From contig CAZNPH010000001.1 of the NCBI GenBank assembly GCA_964574985.1, positions 248,001 to 312,000 of the forward strand: 64,000 bases of DNA. The letters run 5' to 3'. The position numbers were made by a program, and so were the translations under genes. The stretch's first letter is position 1; each line of letters opens with the position of its first letter. The notes beneath the pieces were generated by a model, which saw nothing but the letters and a program-made list of their open reading frames with translations, had not been told where the DNA came from and made no database searches. The stretch comes from CAZNPH01 sp964574985 (GTDB lineage: Bacteria; Bacteroidota; Bacteroidia; Bacteroidales; SM23-62). Of the stretch, positions 1 through 7,044 are shown one piece after another.

Positions 1-506
1 CCGGTAATAAATTCTTTTCTGTCCAGGGTTTTCAGCATTTCCGGATCACAGAGGACAAATGCAGGCTGATTGATCACACCGATCATATTTTTATAGCCGC
101 TGTAATTGACACCGTTCTTTCCCCCGATACTTGCATCTACCTGGGCCAGCAATGTGGATGCAACAAATCCGAATGTCAATCCCCGCATGTAGGTAGAAGC
201 CACATACCCTGCCACATCAGTGGCAATGCCCCCTCCCAAACCCAGGATAAACCAGCTGCGGTCTACTTCATGTTCAATAAGTTGTCCGTAGATCCGGTTG
301 CAGGTTTCCAGGTTCTTGGATTGTTCCCCGGGTTCAAACACGATGATCGGATGTGCGTCAAACAGATCCCCGTAAATGGCTGCCACATGCGTGTCCGTAA
401 TGACTGCAATTCGTTCCTGTTTGACCAGTCCGCTTACTTTCCGGTAAGATTCACCCACCAGTATCCGGGTGGTTCCGTAACGTGTATTCAGTTCAAGGGT
501 TTCCAA
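1..506 (-). CDS. aroB: 3-dehydroquinate synthase, N-terminal part (runs off window)
   Basis: Converts DAHP to 3-dehydroquinate, the second shikimate step, with NAD and a divalent metal. About 168 N-terminal residues are present; the rest lies beyond base 1. The Rossmann-type dinucleotide region is visible (FILGLGGGIATDVAGYVAS), followed by the family stretch STLLAQVDASIGGKNGVNY and KNMIG. The reading frame opens directly after the aroF stop: TAA (510-512), one CCC codon, then TTG (504-506). An in-frame stop sits immediately upstream, so TTG is the only start giving the expected N-terminus (LELNTRYGTTRILVG). It is the last visible gene of the pheA-aroF-aroB operon and probably depends on translational coupling to aroF. 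The identity is firm; the TTG start is an inference. Confidence 0.93.
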   Translation of the reverse strand, partial: METLELNTRYGTTRILVGESYRKVSGLVKQERIAVITDTHVAAIYGDLFDAHPIIVFEPGEQSKNLETCNRIYGQLIEHEVDRSWFILGLGGGIATDVAGYVASTYMRGLTFGFVASTLLAQVDASIGGKNGVNYSGYKNMIGVINQPAFVLCDPEMLKTLDRKEFIT

Positions 507-509
507 GGG

Positions 510-1610
510 TTATGCTTTTTTTTCTGTCTGCCTGGACATGATCTTTTCCTGATGGTTGATGGATTCCTGATGAATGGCTCTGAACACCCTGGATACGAAT
601 TCCTCACTCAATCCTTTCTTTATTCCCTCATTGATGCGCTCGGTAAGTATCTGATCCCACCTGCGGGATTGCAATATGGTAATGTTTTGCACCTTTTTAT
701 ACCGGCCGATCTCTTCTGCCACCTCCATACGTTTTTCAAAGATATCAATAATCTTGTCGTCCATTTTGTCAATCTGGGCCCTCAATTCCTCAAGGGTAAG
801 CAACAGACTGTTTTCCACATTGGTATTCCTGAGTACAAGCTTATCCAGCAACCGTTTCAGATCGGCGGGGGTCAATTGCTGGGATGCATCGCTCAATGCC
901 TCCGACGGTCTTATGTGGGACTCGATAATCAGTCCGTCAAAGCTCAGGTCCATGGCTTTTTGTGATATTTCATAGAGGAATTCACGGTTACCGCAAATAT
1001 GGCTGGGGTCTGTGATCAGCGGGAGATCCGGCACCCGTCTTTTGATTTCAATGGGGATTTGCCATTGCGGATTGTTCCTGTACTCACTTTTTTCAAATGA
1101 AGAAAAACCACGATGAATGGCCGCAATCCTTTTGATCCCCACCCTGTTGATCCTTTCTATGGCTCCGATCCAGAGCTCCACATCCGGATTAATGGGGTTC
1201 TTGATCAATACCGGCACATCAATCCCTCTCAGGGTATCCGCTATTTCCTGAACAGCAAACGGATTGGCTGTGGTACGGGCTCCGATCCACAGGATGTCGA
1301 CACCGTATTTCAAAGCCTCATAAACATGTTTGACATTGGCCACTTCCACAGCGGTAAACATGCCGGTTTCCTTTTTAACCCGCTGCAGCCATATAAGCCC
1401 TCTGGAACCAACGCCTTCAAAATTGCTGGGTCGTGTCCGGGGTTTCCATATGCCGGCCCGTAAAATTTTCAGACCAAAACCCGCCAGTTCCCTTGCCGTG
1501 GAAAGCAGTTGTTCTTCCGATTCGGCACTGCAGGGACCTGCTATGATAACCGGCCTGCTGAAAGTCATGCCCCCGACTTCAAAGGGCTCAAGCTCAAGAT
1601 TTACTCCCAT
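510..1610 (-). CDS. aroF: Bifunctional DAHP synthase / chorismate mutase (AroQ type)
   Basis: 366 residues. Residues 1 to about 260 form a DAHP synthase of the KDO8P-synthase-like (type I beta) class, with IIAGPCSAES near the N-terminus, KPRTRP, IGARTTANPFAVQEIA, LIKNPINPD and a DPSH motif in LITDPSHICG. Residues from about 270 form a helical AroQ chorismate mutase (LEELRAQIDKMDDKIIDIFEKR). This fusion is known in Bacteroidota, for example Porphyromonas, where the mutase domain can mediate feedback. The protein condenses PEP and erythrose-4-phosphate and also converts chorismate to prephenate, which feeds the PheA encoded just upstream. It lies 12 nt after pheA and 3 nt before aroB in one minus-strand operon. 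The ATG at 1610 is used. Confidence 0.95.
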   Translation of the reverse strand: MGVNLELEPFEVGGMTFSRPVIIAGPCSAESEEQLLSTARELAGFGLKILRAGIWKPRTRPSNFEGVGSRGLIWLQRVKKETGMFTAVEVANVKHVYEALKYGVDILWIGARTTANPFAVQEIADTLRGIDVPVLIKNPINPDVELWIGAIERINRVGIKRIAAIHRGFSSFEKSEYRNNPQWQIPIEIKRRVPDLPLITDPSHICGNREFLYEISQKAMDLSFDGLIIESHIRPSEALSDASQQLTPADLKRLLDKLVLRNTNVENSLLLTLEELRAQIDKMDDKIIDIFEKRMEVAEEIGRYKKVQNITILQSRRWDQILTERINEGIKKGLSEEFVSRVFRAIHQESINHQEKIMSRQTEKKA

Positions 1611-1622
1611 GATCGTGTATTG

Positions 1623-2480
1623 TTAGATGATTGATTTTCCTTTTTCATATTCCCCGATAATGCCAAGATTGCTGGTAAATGGCCTGATTGCCTCAAGTGA
1701 CTGCCGGTACCGCTGGTAATCATCGAACTCAATATCCACATAAAATTGATATTCCCAGTCTTTTCCCATGATCGGCATCGATTGGATTTTGGTCAGATTG
1801 ATCTCATAGAATGAAAGCAGGGACAATATCTTGGAAAGGCTCCCGATCTTATGGGCCAGGGCAAAATGAACGGATGACTTATTCACGGATTCCATCTGGC
1901 TCCTGCAGTTTTCCTTGTCTCCGAGTATCAGAAAACGGGTATAATTCATTTTATTGGTTTCCACCCCGGAGGCGATGATCTCCAGTCCGTATTTTTCGGC
2001 TGCCAGATCACTGGCAATGGCCCCTGTACCATATTGTTTCTTTTCGCTTATTTCTTTGGCACTTAATGCAGTATCCGGACTCTCAATGAGTTTTATATGG
2101 GAATACTGGTCAAAAAACACCTGACATTGGAGTATGGCCATGGGATGCGAATATACCTCCCGTATGTCATTCATATTTTGTCCGGGCAATGCAACCAGGT
2201 TCTGGACAATCCTCAGGTATATCTCCCCGATGATCTTCATGTTCGAATCCTGCAACAGTCCGTAATTGGGCAAAATGCTCCCAGCCAGTGAATTCTCAAT
2301 GGCCATGATGCCGTACAAATTGTTGTTTTTTTTCAGGGTGCGCATTACATCCTTGAAAGTATTCCTTGGAACAATTTCAATTTTTTCATTTTCAAAATAA
2401 TGCTGTGCAGCTATTTCATGGAAAGCTCCGTAACCTCCCTGAATAACGATGTGTTTTACCTGTGTTTGTGATTTGGCCAT
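1623..2480 (-). CDS. pheA: Prephenate dehydratase with ACT domain
   Basis: Converts prephenate to phenylpyruvate, the committed step of phenylalanine synthesis. Residues about 9-185 form the PDT domain (QGGYGAFHEIAA, IAIENSLAGSI-type stretch MAIENSLAGSI, SHPMAILQC, GAIASDLAAEKYGL) and end with the catalytic TRF motif in NYTRFLIL. The ACT domain follows (KIGSLSKILSLLSFYEINLT), the usual site of Phe feedback. The start is set at ATG 2480 (MAKSQTQ); the longer TTG start at 2492 would sit almost on the U-run of the upstream terminator. It is the first gene of the operon and lies 18 nt after attenuator terminator 2. No mutase is fused here because chorismate mutase is on AroF. Confidence 0.95.
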   Translation of the reverse strand: MAKSQTQVKHIVIQGGYGAFHEIAAQHYFENEKIEIVPRNTFKDVMRTLKKNNNLYGIMAIENSLAGSILPNYGLLQDSNMKIIGEIYLRIVQNLVALPGQNMNDIREVYSHPMAILQCQVFFDQYSHIKLIESPDTALSAKEISEKKQYGTGAIASDLAAEKYGLEIIASGVETNKMNYTRFLILGDKENCRSQMESVNKSSVHFALAHKIGSLSKILSLLSFYEINLTKIQSMPIMGKDWEYQFYVDIEFDDYQRYRQSLEAIRPFTSNLGIIGEYEKGKSII

Positions 2481-2497
2481 ACGCGTTGACAATTATC

Positions 2498-2525
2498 AAA
2501 AAAAAATCCCGGGGTTGCCCGGGAT
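2498..2525 (-). terminator. Attenuator terminator 2 upstream of pheA
   Basis: On the minus strand, arms ATCCCGGG (2518-2525) and CCCGGGAT (2506-2513) form a perfect 8-bp stem with loop CAAC, followed by a run of nine T (2498-2506 side). The 5' arm plus the next base (ATCCCGGGC, 2517-2525) is also perfectly complementary over 9 bp to GCCCGGGAT at 2555-2563. That segment lies inside the second leader ORF, so terminator and antiterminator exclude each other. The terminator ends 18 nt before the pheA ATG. The structure is seen in sequence; its use in attenuation is inferred. Confidence 0.88.
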
Positions 2526-2530
2526 CCTGT

Positions 2531-2626
2531 TCATATGCAAATGGAATGCCATTCATCCCGGGCAGATAACCTCAGATAAAAAAAATAGAAAAAACCAAAA
2601 TAGAACATGTTTTCCCTGGCGTTCAT
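2531..2626 (-). CDS. Phe/Tyr-rich leader peptide 2 (31 aa) of the pheA operon
   Basis: A short ORF, ATG at 2626 to TGA at 2531-2533, too short for usual gene callers. Residues 7-17 read MFYFGFFYFFY: six Phe and three Tyr in eleven codons. The same stretch could be started from the internal ATG at 2608. Eleven-residue clustering of precisely the amino acids made by the downstream pathway is the hallmark of a transcription attenuation leader. The GCC CGG GAT codons after the Phe/Tyr run form the antiterminator arm that can pair with the terminator 2 stem. The stop codon lies 5 nt before that terminator. The peptide itself probably has no function beyond sensing charged tRNA-Phe and tRNA-Tyr. 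Confidence 0.85.
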   Translation of the reverse strand: MNARENMFYFGFFYFFYLRLSARDEWHSICI

Positions 2627-2649
2627 AATCCCTGCTTGTTGAGTTCAAC

Positions 2650-2672
2650 AAAAAATCCCGGCTTTCCCGGGA
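2650..2672 (-). terminator. Attenuator terminator 1 upstream of pheA
   Basis: On the minus strand, TCCCGG (2667-2672) pairs with CCGGGA (2656-2661) around loop GAAAG and is followed by six T (2650-2655). A competing antiterminator is visible: CGGGAC (2699-2704), just after the leader 1 stop, is perfectly complementary to GTCCCG (2668-2673), which includes the terminator's 5' arm. It is weaker than terminator 2 (6-bp versus 8-bp stem). It lies between the two leader ORFs, so RNA polymerase must pass both terminators to reach pheA. Confidence 0.82.
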
Positions 2673-2705
2673 CCTTCAACTGGATATATTGGCTGCCCGT
2701 CCCGT

Positions 2706-2753
2706 TCACAAAGGGTTTATACCAAAATAACATGCAAAACAGAAACCAAACAT
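2706..2753 (-). CDS. Phe-rich leader peptide 1 (15 aa) of the pheA operon
   Basis: Short ORF from ATG 2753 to TGA 2706-2708, coding MFGFCFACYFGINPL: four Phe and one Tyr in the first ten codons. It starts 21 nt downstream of a consensus Bacteroidota -7 element and is followed 33 nt after its stop by terminator 1. Position, codon content and the overlapping antiterminator arm fit a first attenuation leader. No stem of Shine-Dalgarno type precedes the ATG, as usual for the phylum. Confidence 0.82.
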   Translation of the reverse strand: MFGFCFACYFGINPL

Positions 2754-2773
2754 GGCAACCTGATAATTTGACA

Positions 2774-2804
2774 CAAATCTAATGATTGTTTTTATAAATC
2801 CAAA
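2774..2804 (-). promoter_or_regulatory. Promoter of the pheA leader and operon
   Basis: On the minus strand the -33 box TTTG (2801-2804) is followed after exactly 19 nt by TAGATTTG (2774-2781), a full match to the Bacteroidota -7 consensus TAnnTTTG. Transcription would start near 2766-2768, about 14 nt before leader peptide 1. The promoter lies between the nth stop (2829) and the leader, so nth is probably transcribed separately, although no clear nth terminator is seen. Confidence 0.75.
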
Positions 2805-2828
2805 AAAAATATCTTCAAATAAGAGGCA

Positions 2829-3503
2829 TCAGGAATGAGACCGGGATTTCCCTGTTTTTGTCCGATGATAATACCGGCATATTGTTTTTAGTCCGCAGGC
2901 ATCGCATTTGGGATTTCGTGCGGCACAAACATAACGCCCGTGAAGGATCAGCCAATGGTGAGCCCTGGAAATTATCTTTTCCGGGAAATGCCTGACCAGC
3001 TGTTTTTCCGCCTGCAATGGGGTTTTTGCTCCCGTAGTCAGGCCGATTCTGGAGGAAACCCTGAAGACATGAGTATCAACCGGCATCACCGGCATATTAT
3101 AGATCACCGAAGCAATAACATTGGCTGATTTTCTCCCGATCCCGGGCAGCTTTTGAAGTTGTTCGACATCGGGGACGATCTCACCATTGAAATCCCGGAC
3201 CAGGACCTTTGCCATCCCAATCAGATGTTTTGTTTTGTTGTTCGGATAGGAACAACTCCTGATCAACCGGTAGACTCTTTCCTCCGATGCTTTTGCCAGA
3301 TCCCCGGGTCCCGGAAATTCCCTGAAGAAATCCCTTGTAATGATGTTTACCCTTTTATCGGTGCACTGGGCAGAAAGGATCACCGCAACCACCAATTGAT
3401 AAGGGCCTGTGTATTTTAGTTCGGTACCGGGATCCGGCCGGTTGACAGAGAAATATTCAATAACGGTCCTGAAACGTTCAGCTTTTGATATTTTACTCAT
3501 CAT
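2829..3503 (-). CDS. nth: Endonuclease III (DNA glycosylase / AP lyase)
   Basis: Base-excision repair enzyme that removes oxidised pyrimidines and cuts at abasic sites. 224 residues, normal for the family. The helix-hairpin-helix LPGIGRKSANV carries the catalytic Lys, and VDTHVFRVSSRIGL carries the catalytic Asp. The [4Fe-4S] loop is complete near the C-terminus, with Cys spaced C-X6-C-X2-C-X5-C in VCAARNPKCDACGLKTIC. A basic tail (YHRTKTGKSRSHS) follows. It is divergent from the metzincin-like gene at 3609. Two adjacent ATGs (3503, 3500) are possible starts. Confidence 0.95.
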   Translation of the reverse strand: MMSKISKAERFRTVIEYFSVNRPDPGTELKYTGPYQLVVAVILSAQCTDKRVNIITRDFFREFPGPGDLAKASEERVYRLIRSCSYPNNKTKHLIGMAKVLVRDFNGEIVPDVEQLQKLPGIGRKSANVIASVIYNMPVMPVDTHVFRVSSRIGLTTGAKTPLQAEKQLVRHFPEKIISRAHHWLILHGRYVCAARNPKCDACGLKTICRYYHRTKTGKSRSHS

Positions 3504-3608
3504 CCCTGGGAATGATCTACAAAAATAGAAATTTTCACTGAGTAGCCGTCATTTAATAATTCCCCATATTTTCTTATTTTTATCCTGTCAGGTAAAATCC
3601 CTGCAAGC

Positions 3609-4715
3609 ATGCGCACAAACACCTGCCGTATAATTGTGATAATGATTTTCATCCTGTTGTCCGTCCTCACCATGGGATACCGGCCCAGGCGGATCGATTA
3701 CCGGGACGGAAGGTATAAGAACGTATGCAAAGACCTTAAAAACAATGTATTGTTATATTTCATCTTCATCGACAGCAAAGAAACAACCCCATGGACGCAG
3801 TACGATATCCAGTCAACCATTGATTCGGTCCGCGTTGCCATTCAATGGCTTCAAAAACAGGCGGAAACAGAAAATGTGCATCTGAACATCATTTCAGATT
3901 ATTGCATCGGCGAGGACTATACCACCATCCGTCGCAATCTGCCGGAAGGCAACGTCTACAAATCCATCACCCAGCCGAGCCTCAGGAAAGGGATCAGGAA
4001 TTTGAACAAATGGGCAGACCGGGTCGCCCGCACTGCCGGATCTTCCATGCCGGTAATGGAAAGTGACGGAATCCCCGGGACCCGCCCCCCGGCCAACAAA
4101 GAACGGCTGATCGCTTACCTCAGGGATAAGAATCAGGTTGAAAGCGTTGCCTTACTGTTTTTCGTCAACAATTACTTCAAGAGTGATATATCCGTTCAGA
4201 TAAACACAATGAATACAAGGGATGTGGAATTTGCCATTGTCAGTTACAAATATCCTTCCGAGATCGCCCACAATTTTCTTCACCTTTATGGAGCAGCCGA
4301 TTTATACAATACTCCTTTCAGAAGGGACAAAAGCAAAATCAAAAAATTACAGGAAGAATTCCCTTACGATATCATGCAGGATCCCTATGCCAAAAACATC
4401 TGGGAACTGGAAATGGGGCATTATACAAAATATCTGATCGGCTGGAGCAACGAGCTGGATAAAAATTATGAGCCCCTGCTCACCGACAGGATCATGAACC
4501 TTTCATTCGAATATATTTCAGTTAAACATTTAATATATAGCACGTTACAATGTCAGTTCAAATACTTTGATTTTTTGTTGCCGGCCACCCGCGGGCTGTC
4601 CACCTGCCTGGCCGGCGAACCCCCATATGCAATAACGATGCTGGTCAATATATTCATTGCCTTTTGTCTCCGAACGGCGGCTTGCCGCCGGATCGGTGAT
4701 GGGGGTTCATTCTGA
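3609..4715 (+). CDS. Exported metzincin-like protein with degenerate zinc motif
   Basis: I do not recognise a named family. 368 residues. Residues 1-24 form a hydrophobic signal or anchor (IIVIMIFILLSVLTMGY). Around residues 221-231 the sequence reads HNFLHLYGAAD, which matches the HExxHxxGxxD zinc site of metzincins except that the catalytic Glu is Asn (N222); His221, His225 and the Gly are present. A Met-turn-like YDIMQD follows about 50 residues later, then ELEMGHYTKYLIGW. The fold may be a metallopeptidase relative that has lost catalysis. The last ~55 residues (from about 4550) are compositionally different and are encoded by inverted repeats, so the natural C-terminus may have been replaced. 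It ends 29 nt before the desulfurase-SelD gene. Confidence 0.6.
   Translation: MRTNTCRIIVIMIFILLSVLTMGYRPRRIDYRDGRYKNVCKDLKNNVLLYFIFIDSKETTPWTQYDIQSTIDSVRVAIQWLQKQAETENVHLNIISDYCIGEDYTTIRRNLPEGNVYKSITQPSLRKGIRNLNKWADRVARTAGSSMPVMESDGIPGTRPPANKERLIAYLRDKNQVESVALLFFVNNYFKSDISVQINTMNTRDVEFAIVSYKYPSEIAHNFLHLYGAADLYNTPFRRDKSKIKKLQEEFPYDIMQDPYAKNIWELEMGHYTKYLIGWSNELDKNYEPLLTDRIMNLSFEYISVKHLIYSTLQCQFKYFDFLLPATRGLSTCLAGEPPYAITMLVNIFIAFCLRTAACRRIGDGGSF
4581..4708. repeat. Palindromic element at the 3' end of the metzincin-like gene
   Basis: Three nested or adjacent inverted repeats occur in about 130 nt: CCGGCCA (4581-4587) with TGGCCGG (4609-4615); GAACCCCCAT (4617-4626) with ATGGGGGTTC (4699-4708), a perfect 10-bp pair; and GGCGGcttgCCGCC (4676-4689) inside the latter. 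The segment is GC-richer than its surroundings and is read through as the unusual tail of the upstream ORF. It resembles a REP- or MITE-like insertion, but no second copy was noticed in this window, so the mobile nature is only a guess. Confidence 0.45.
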
Positions 4716-4744
4716 TACCGGAATCCTTTCAATCGGTTTACCTG

Positions 4745-6943
4745 ATGAACGAAATATATCTCGATTACAATGCCACCACGCCTATCGACAAAGTTGTGGC
4801 CGATTTCATGAAAGATTACCTGTATGATCATTTCGGCAATCCTTCAAGTAATCATTCATTTGGAGTAAGGGCACGAATGGCCGTGGAGGAAGCCAGAAAA
4901 TCGGTAGCCACACTCCTGGAGTGCATGCCTGACGAAATCATATTCACCGGCGGAGGCACAGAATCAAACAATCTTGCCATCAAAGGCTATGCCCTGGCCA
5001 ACCGAACGCACGGAAATCATATCATAACTTCTTCAATTGAACATCCGGCTGTACTCGAAGTATGCCGTTACCTGGAAACACTTGATTTCCGGGTGTCCTA
5101 CCTACCCGTAGATTCAAAAGGCATGATTGATCCGGACGAACTTGAACGTTCCATACAACCCGATACCATATTGGTTAGCATCATGCATGCCAACAATGAG
5201 ATCGGAACCATTCAGCCCATCAGGAAAATTTCAAAAATTACCGCAAAACACCACATTGCCCTGCATACGGATGCAGCACAATCCATCGGAAAGATCCCGG
5301 TCAGTATCCGGGAACTTAATGTGGATATGTTGTCTGTGGCAGGTCACAAGTTTTATGGTCCCAAAGGAATAGGTGCCCTGTACGTTGGTCACGGAGTCCG
5401 CATTCAAAAACTTATCCATGGAGCCGGTCATGAATCCGGTCAAAGGGCAGGAACCGAAAATGTGCTTGAGATTGCCGGTATGGGAAAGGCATGTGAATTG
5501 GTCAGAAAACGCCTGGACCGTGATGCAATTCATATGAAAAACATGAGGGATCTGCTGAAAAACGGATTAAAGAAATCACTGGAAAACCTTCATCAAAACG
5601 GTGATCCGGAACATATGCTTCCCAATACACTGAGTCTTTCTTTTCCCGGAACCGACAGTAACCTGCTGCTTCAATCATTCAATGGTATAGCAGCATCTTC
5701 CGGCGCAGCATGCCATGCGGACCATCAGGAAGCCTCCCGTGTATTACAGGCCATCGGACTTGATCCGGCATACGCAAGAGGTACGGTTCGGTTCTCCACG
5801 GGCCGCACAACCACTGAGAAAGAAATCATGGATGCCATTGACATTGTATCAGAAAAGGTCCGTTCACTTTCTTCCTCCTGTGTTCCGGAAAAATCCGGGA
5901 ATGATTCAGAAGAAATCCGGTTGACACAGTTTACACACGGAATGGGATGTGCATGCAAAATGGACTCGGGAATACTCAGAAAGATACTGGCCAGGTTCCC
6001 GGCGATCCATGATCCTGACGTGCTCGTTGACTCAAGCAATGCAGATGACGCAGCGGTTTACAAAATCAACCGCGATACGGCCATCGTGGTTTCCCTGGAT
6101 TTCTTCACACCCATTGCAGATGACCCTGTTTCATTCGGATCCATTGCAGCAGCCAATGCGCTCAGCGACATTTACGCCATGGGGGCACGTCCGCTCTTTG
6201 CCTTGAACATCCTGGGTTTTCCTGTCCACCGGCTTCCACTCGAGGTCCTTCATTCAATCCTCAAAGGTGCCAGGACAAAATGTGCCGAAGCGGGAATACC
6301 GATCCTGGGAGGGCACAGCATTGAGGACACCGAACCCAAATACGGCCTGGTGGTCTGTGGTATAATTCATCCGGAACGAATTGTAAAAAACAACCAGGCA
6401 GAAAAAGGAGATCTGCTTATATTGACCAAACCTCTGGGCACAGGCATCATTACCACCGCCATGAAAAAAGAAATGGCTACAGATGAAGTAATCAGGGAGG
6501 CAGTCCGTTCCATGGAAAAACTGAACGACCATGAATCAGAGGCCATGAAAAAGCTAAATATCCGGGCCTGTACGGATGTTACCGGTTTCGGGTTGCTGGG
6601 GCACCTGCATGAAATGTGCGCCGCGAGCCGGGTAAATGCAGAAATCAGTTACCGTAAAATTCCACTGCTGAATGGTGCTTACCGGCTTTGCTCATCCGGC
6701 GCGGTTCCGGGCGGAACCAAACGGAACCTGAAAAATACCGAGGGGAAAATCAAATGGGACAGATCGGTCAGTCCGGCCGGAAAACTTGTTCTGTGCGATG
6801 CGCAAACATCCGGCGGATTACTTTTTGCAGTGGGTAAAAACAGGGAAGCAGAACTCATGCAATTGCAAAAATCAATAAACACTTTGCATATCATCGGAAG
6901 AATAACCGGGAAGGGTCCGGGAAAAATAACCGTTCTGCCTTGA
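4745..6943 (+). CDS. selD: Cysteine desulfurase - selenophosphate synthase (SelD) fusion
   Basis: 732 residues in one frame. Residues 1 to about 385 are a NifS/IscS-type PLP desulfurase: DYNATTPID at the N-terminus, GGGTESNN, DAAQSIGKIP, PLP Lys202 in AGHKFYGPKG, catalytic Cys323 in SSGAACHAD, and RFSTGRTTT. From about residue 393 comes a complete SelD: LTQFTHGMGCACK with active Cys402/Cys404 and Lys405, DDAAVY, SLDFFTPI, ANALSDIYAMGARP, LGGHSIED and TDVTGFGLLGHL. The desulfurase would release selenium from selenocysteine (or sulfur from cysteine), and SelD would make selenophosphate with ATP. Such fusions are known but uncommon. No selA, selB or selU is in the window, so the selenium product (Sec, 2-selenouridine or cofactor) cannot be told. 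There is no sign of frameshift at the junction. Confidence 0.93.
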   Translation: MNEIYLDYNATTPIDKVVADFMKDYLYDHFGNPSSNHSFGVRARMAVEEARKSVATLLECMPDEIIFTGGGTESNNLAIKGYALANRTHGNHIITSSIEHPAVLEVCRYLETLDFRVSYLPVDSKGMIDPDELERSIQPDTILVSIMHANNEIGTIQPIRKISKITAKHHIALHTDAAQSIGKIPVSIRELNVDMLSVAGHKFYGPKGIGALYVGHGVRIQKLIHGAGHESGQRAGTENVLEIAGMGKACELVRKRLDRDAIHMKNMRDLLKNGLKKSLENLHQNGDPEHMLPNTLSLSFPGTDSNLLLQSFNGIAASSGAACHADHQEASRVLQAIGLDPAYARGTVRFSTGRTTTEKEIMDAIDIVSEKVRSLSSSCVPEKSGNDSEEIRLTQFTHGMGCACKMDSGILRKILARFPAIHDPDVLVDSSNADDAAVYKINRDTAIVVSLDFFTPIADDPVSFGSIAAANALSDIYAMGARPLFALNILGFPVHRLPLEVLHSILKGARTKCAEAGIPILGGHSIEDTEPKYGLVVCGIIHPERIVKNNQAEKGDLLILTKPLGTGIITTAMKKEMATDEVIREAVRSMEKLNDHESEAMKKLNIRACTDVTGFGLLGHLHEMCAASRVNAEISYRKIPLLNGAYRLCSSGAVPGGTKRNLKNTEGKIKWDRSVSPAGKLVLCDAQTSGGLLFAVGKNREAELMQLQKSINTLHIIGRITGKGPGKITVLP

Positions 6944-7044
6944 TATTTTCTTTTTTAAAAATCCGTTTTTCATTTCTTTTTTTTAACTTTGTGTTATCTC
7001 AATGTTAAATTTATGTTAACAAGCGTATAACAAAAATAAACGCC

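Noticed and set aside
2235..2250. GTTCGAATCC, resembling a tRNA T-loop (also near 51900)
   Set aside because: Both lie inside clear coding sequence (pheA and the S9 peptidase) and no cloverleaf arms surround them.
4553..4831. Minus-strand ORF containing HEIGH, a zinc-peptidase-like motif
   Set aside because: It is antisense to the start of the desulfurase-SelD gene and to the palindromic element; the motif is the complement of the conserved desulfurase N-terminus, so it is chance.
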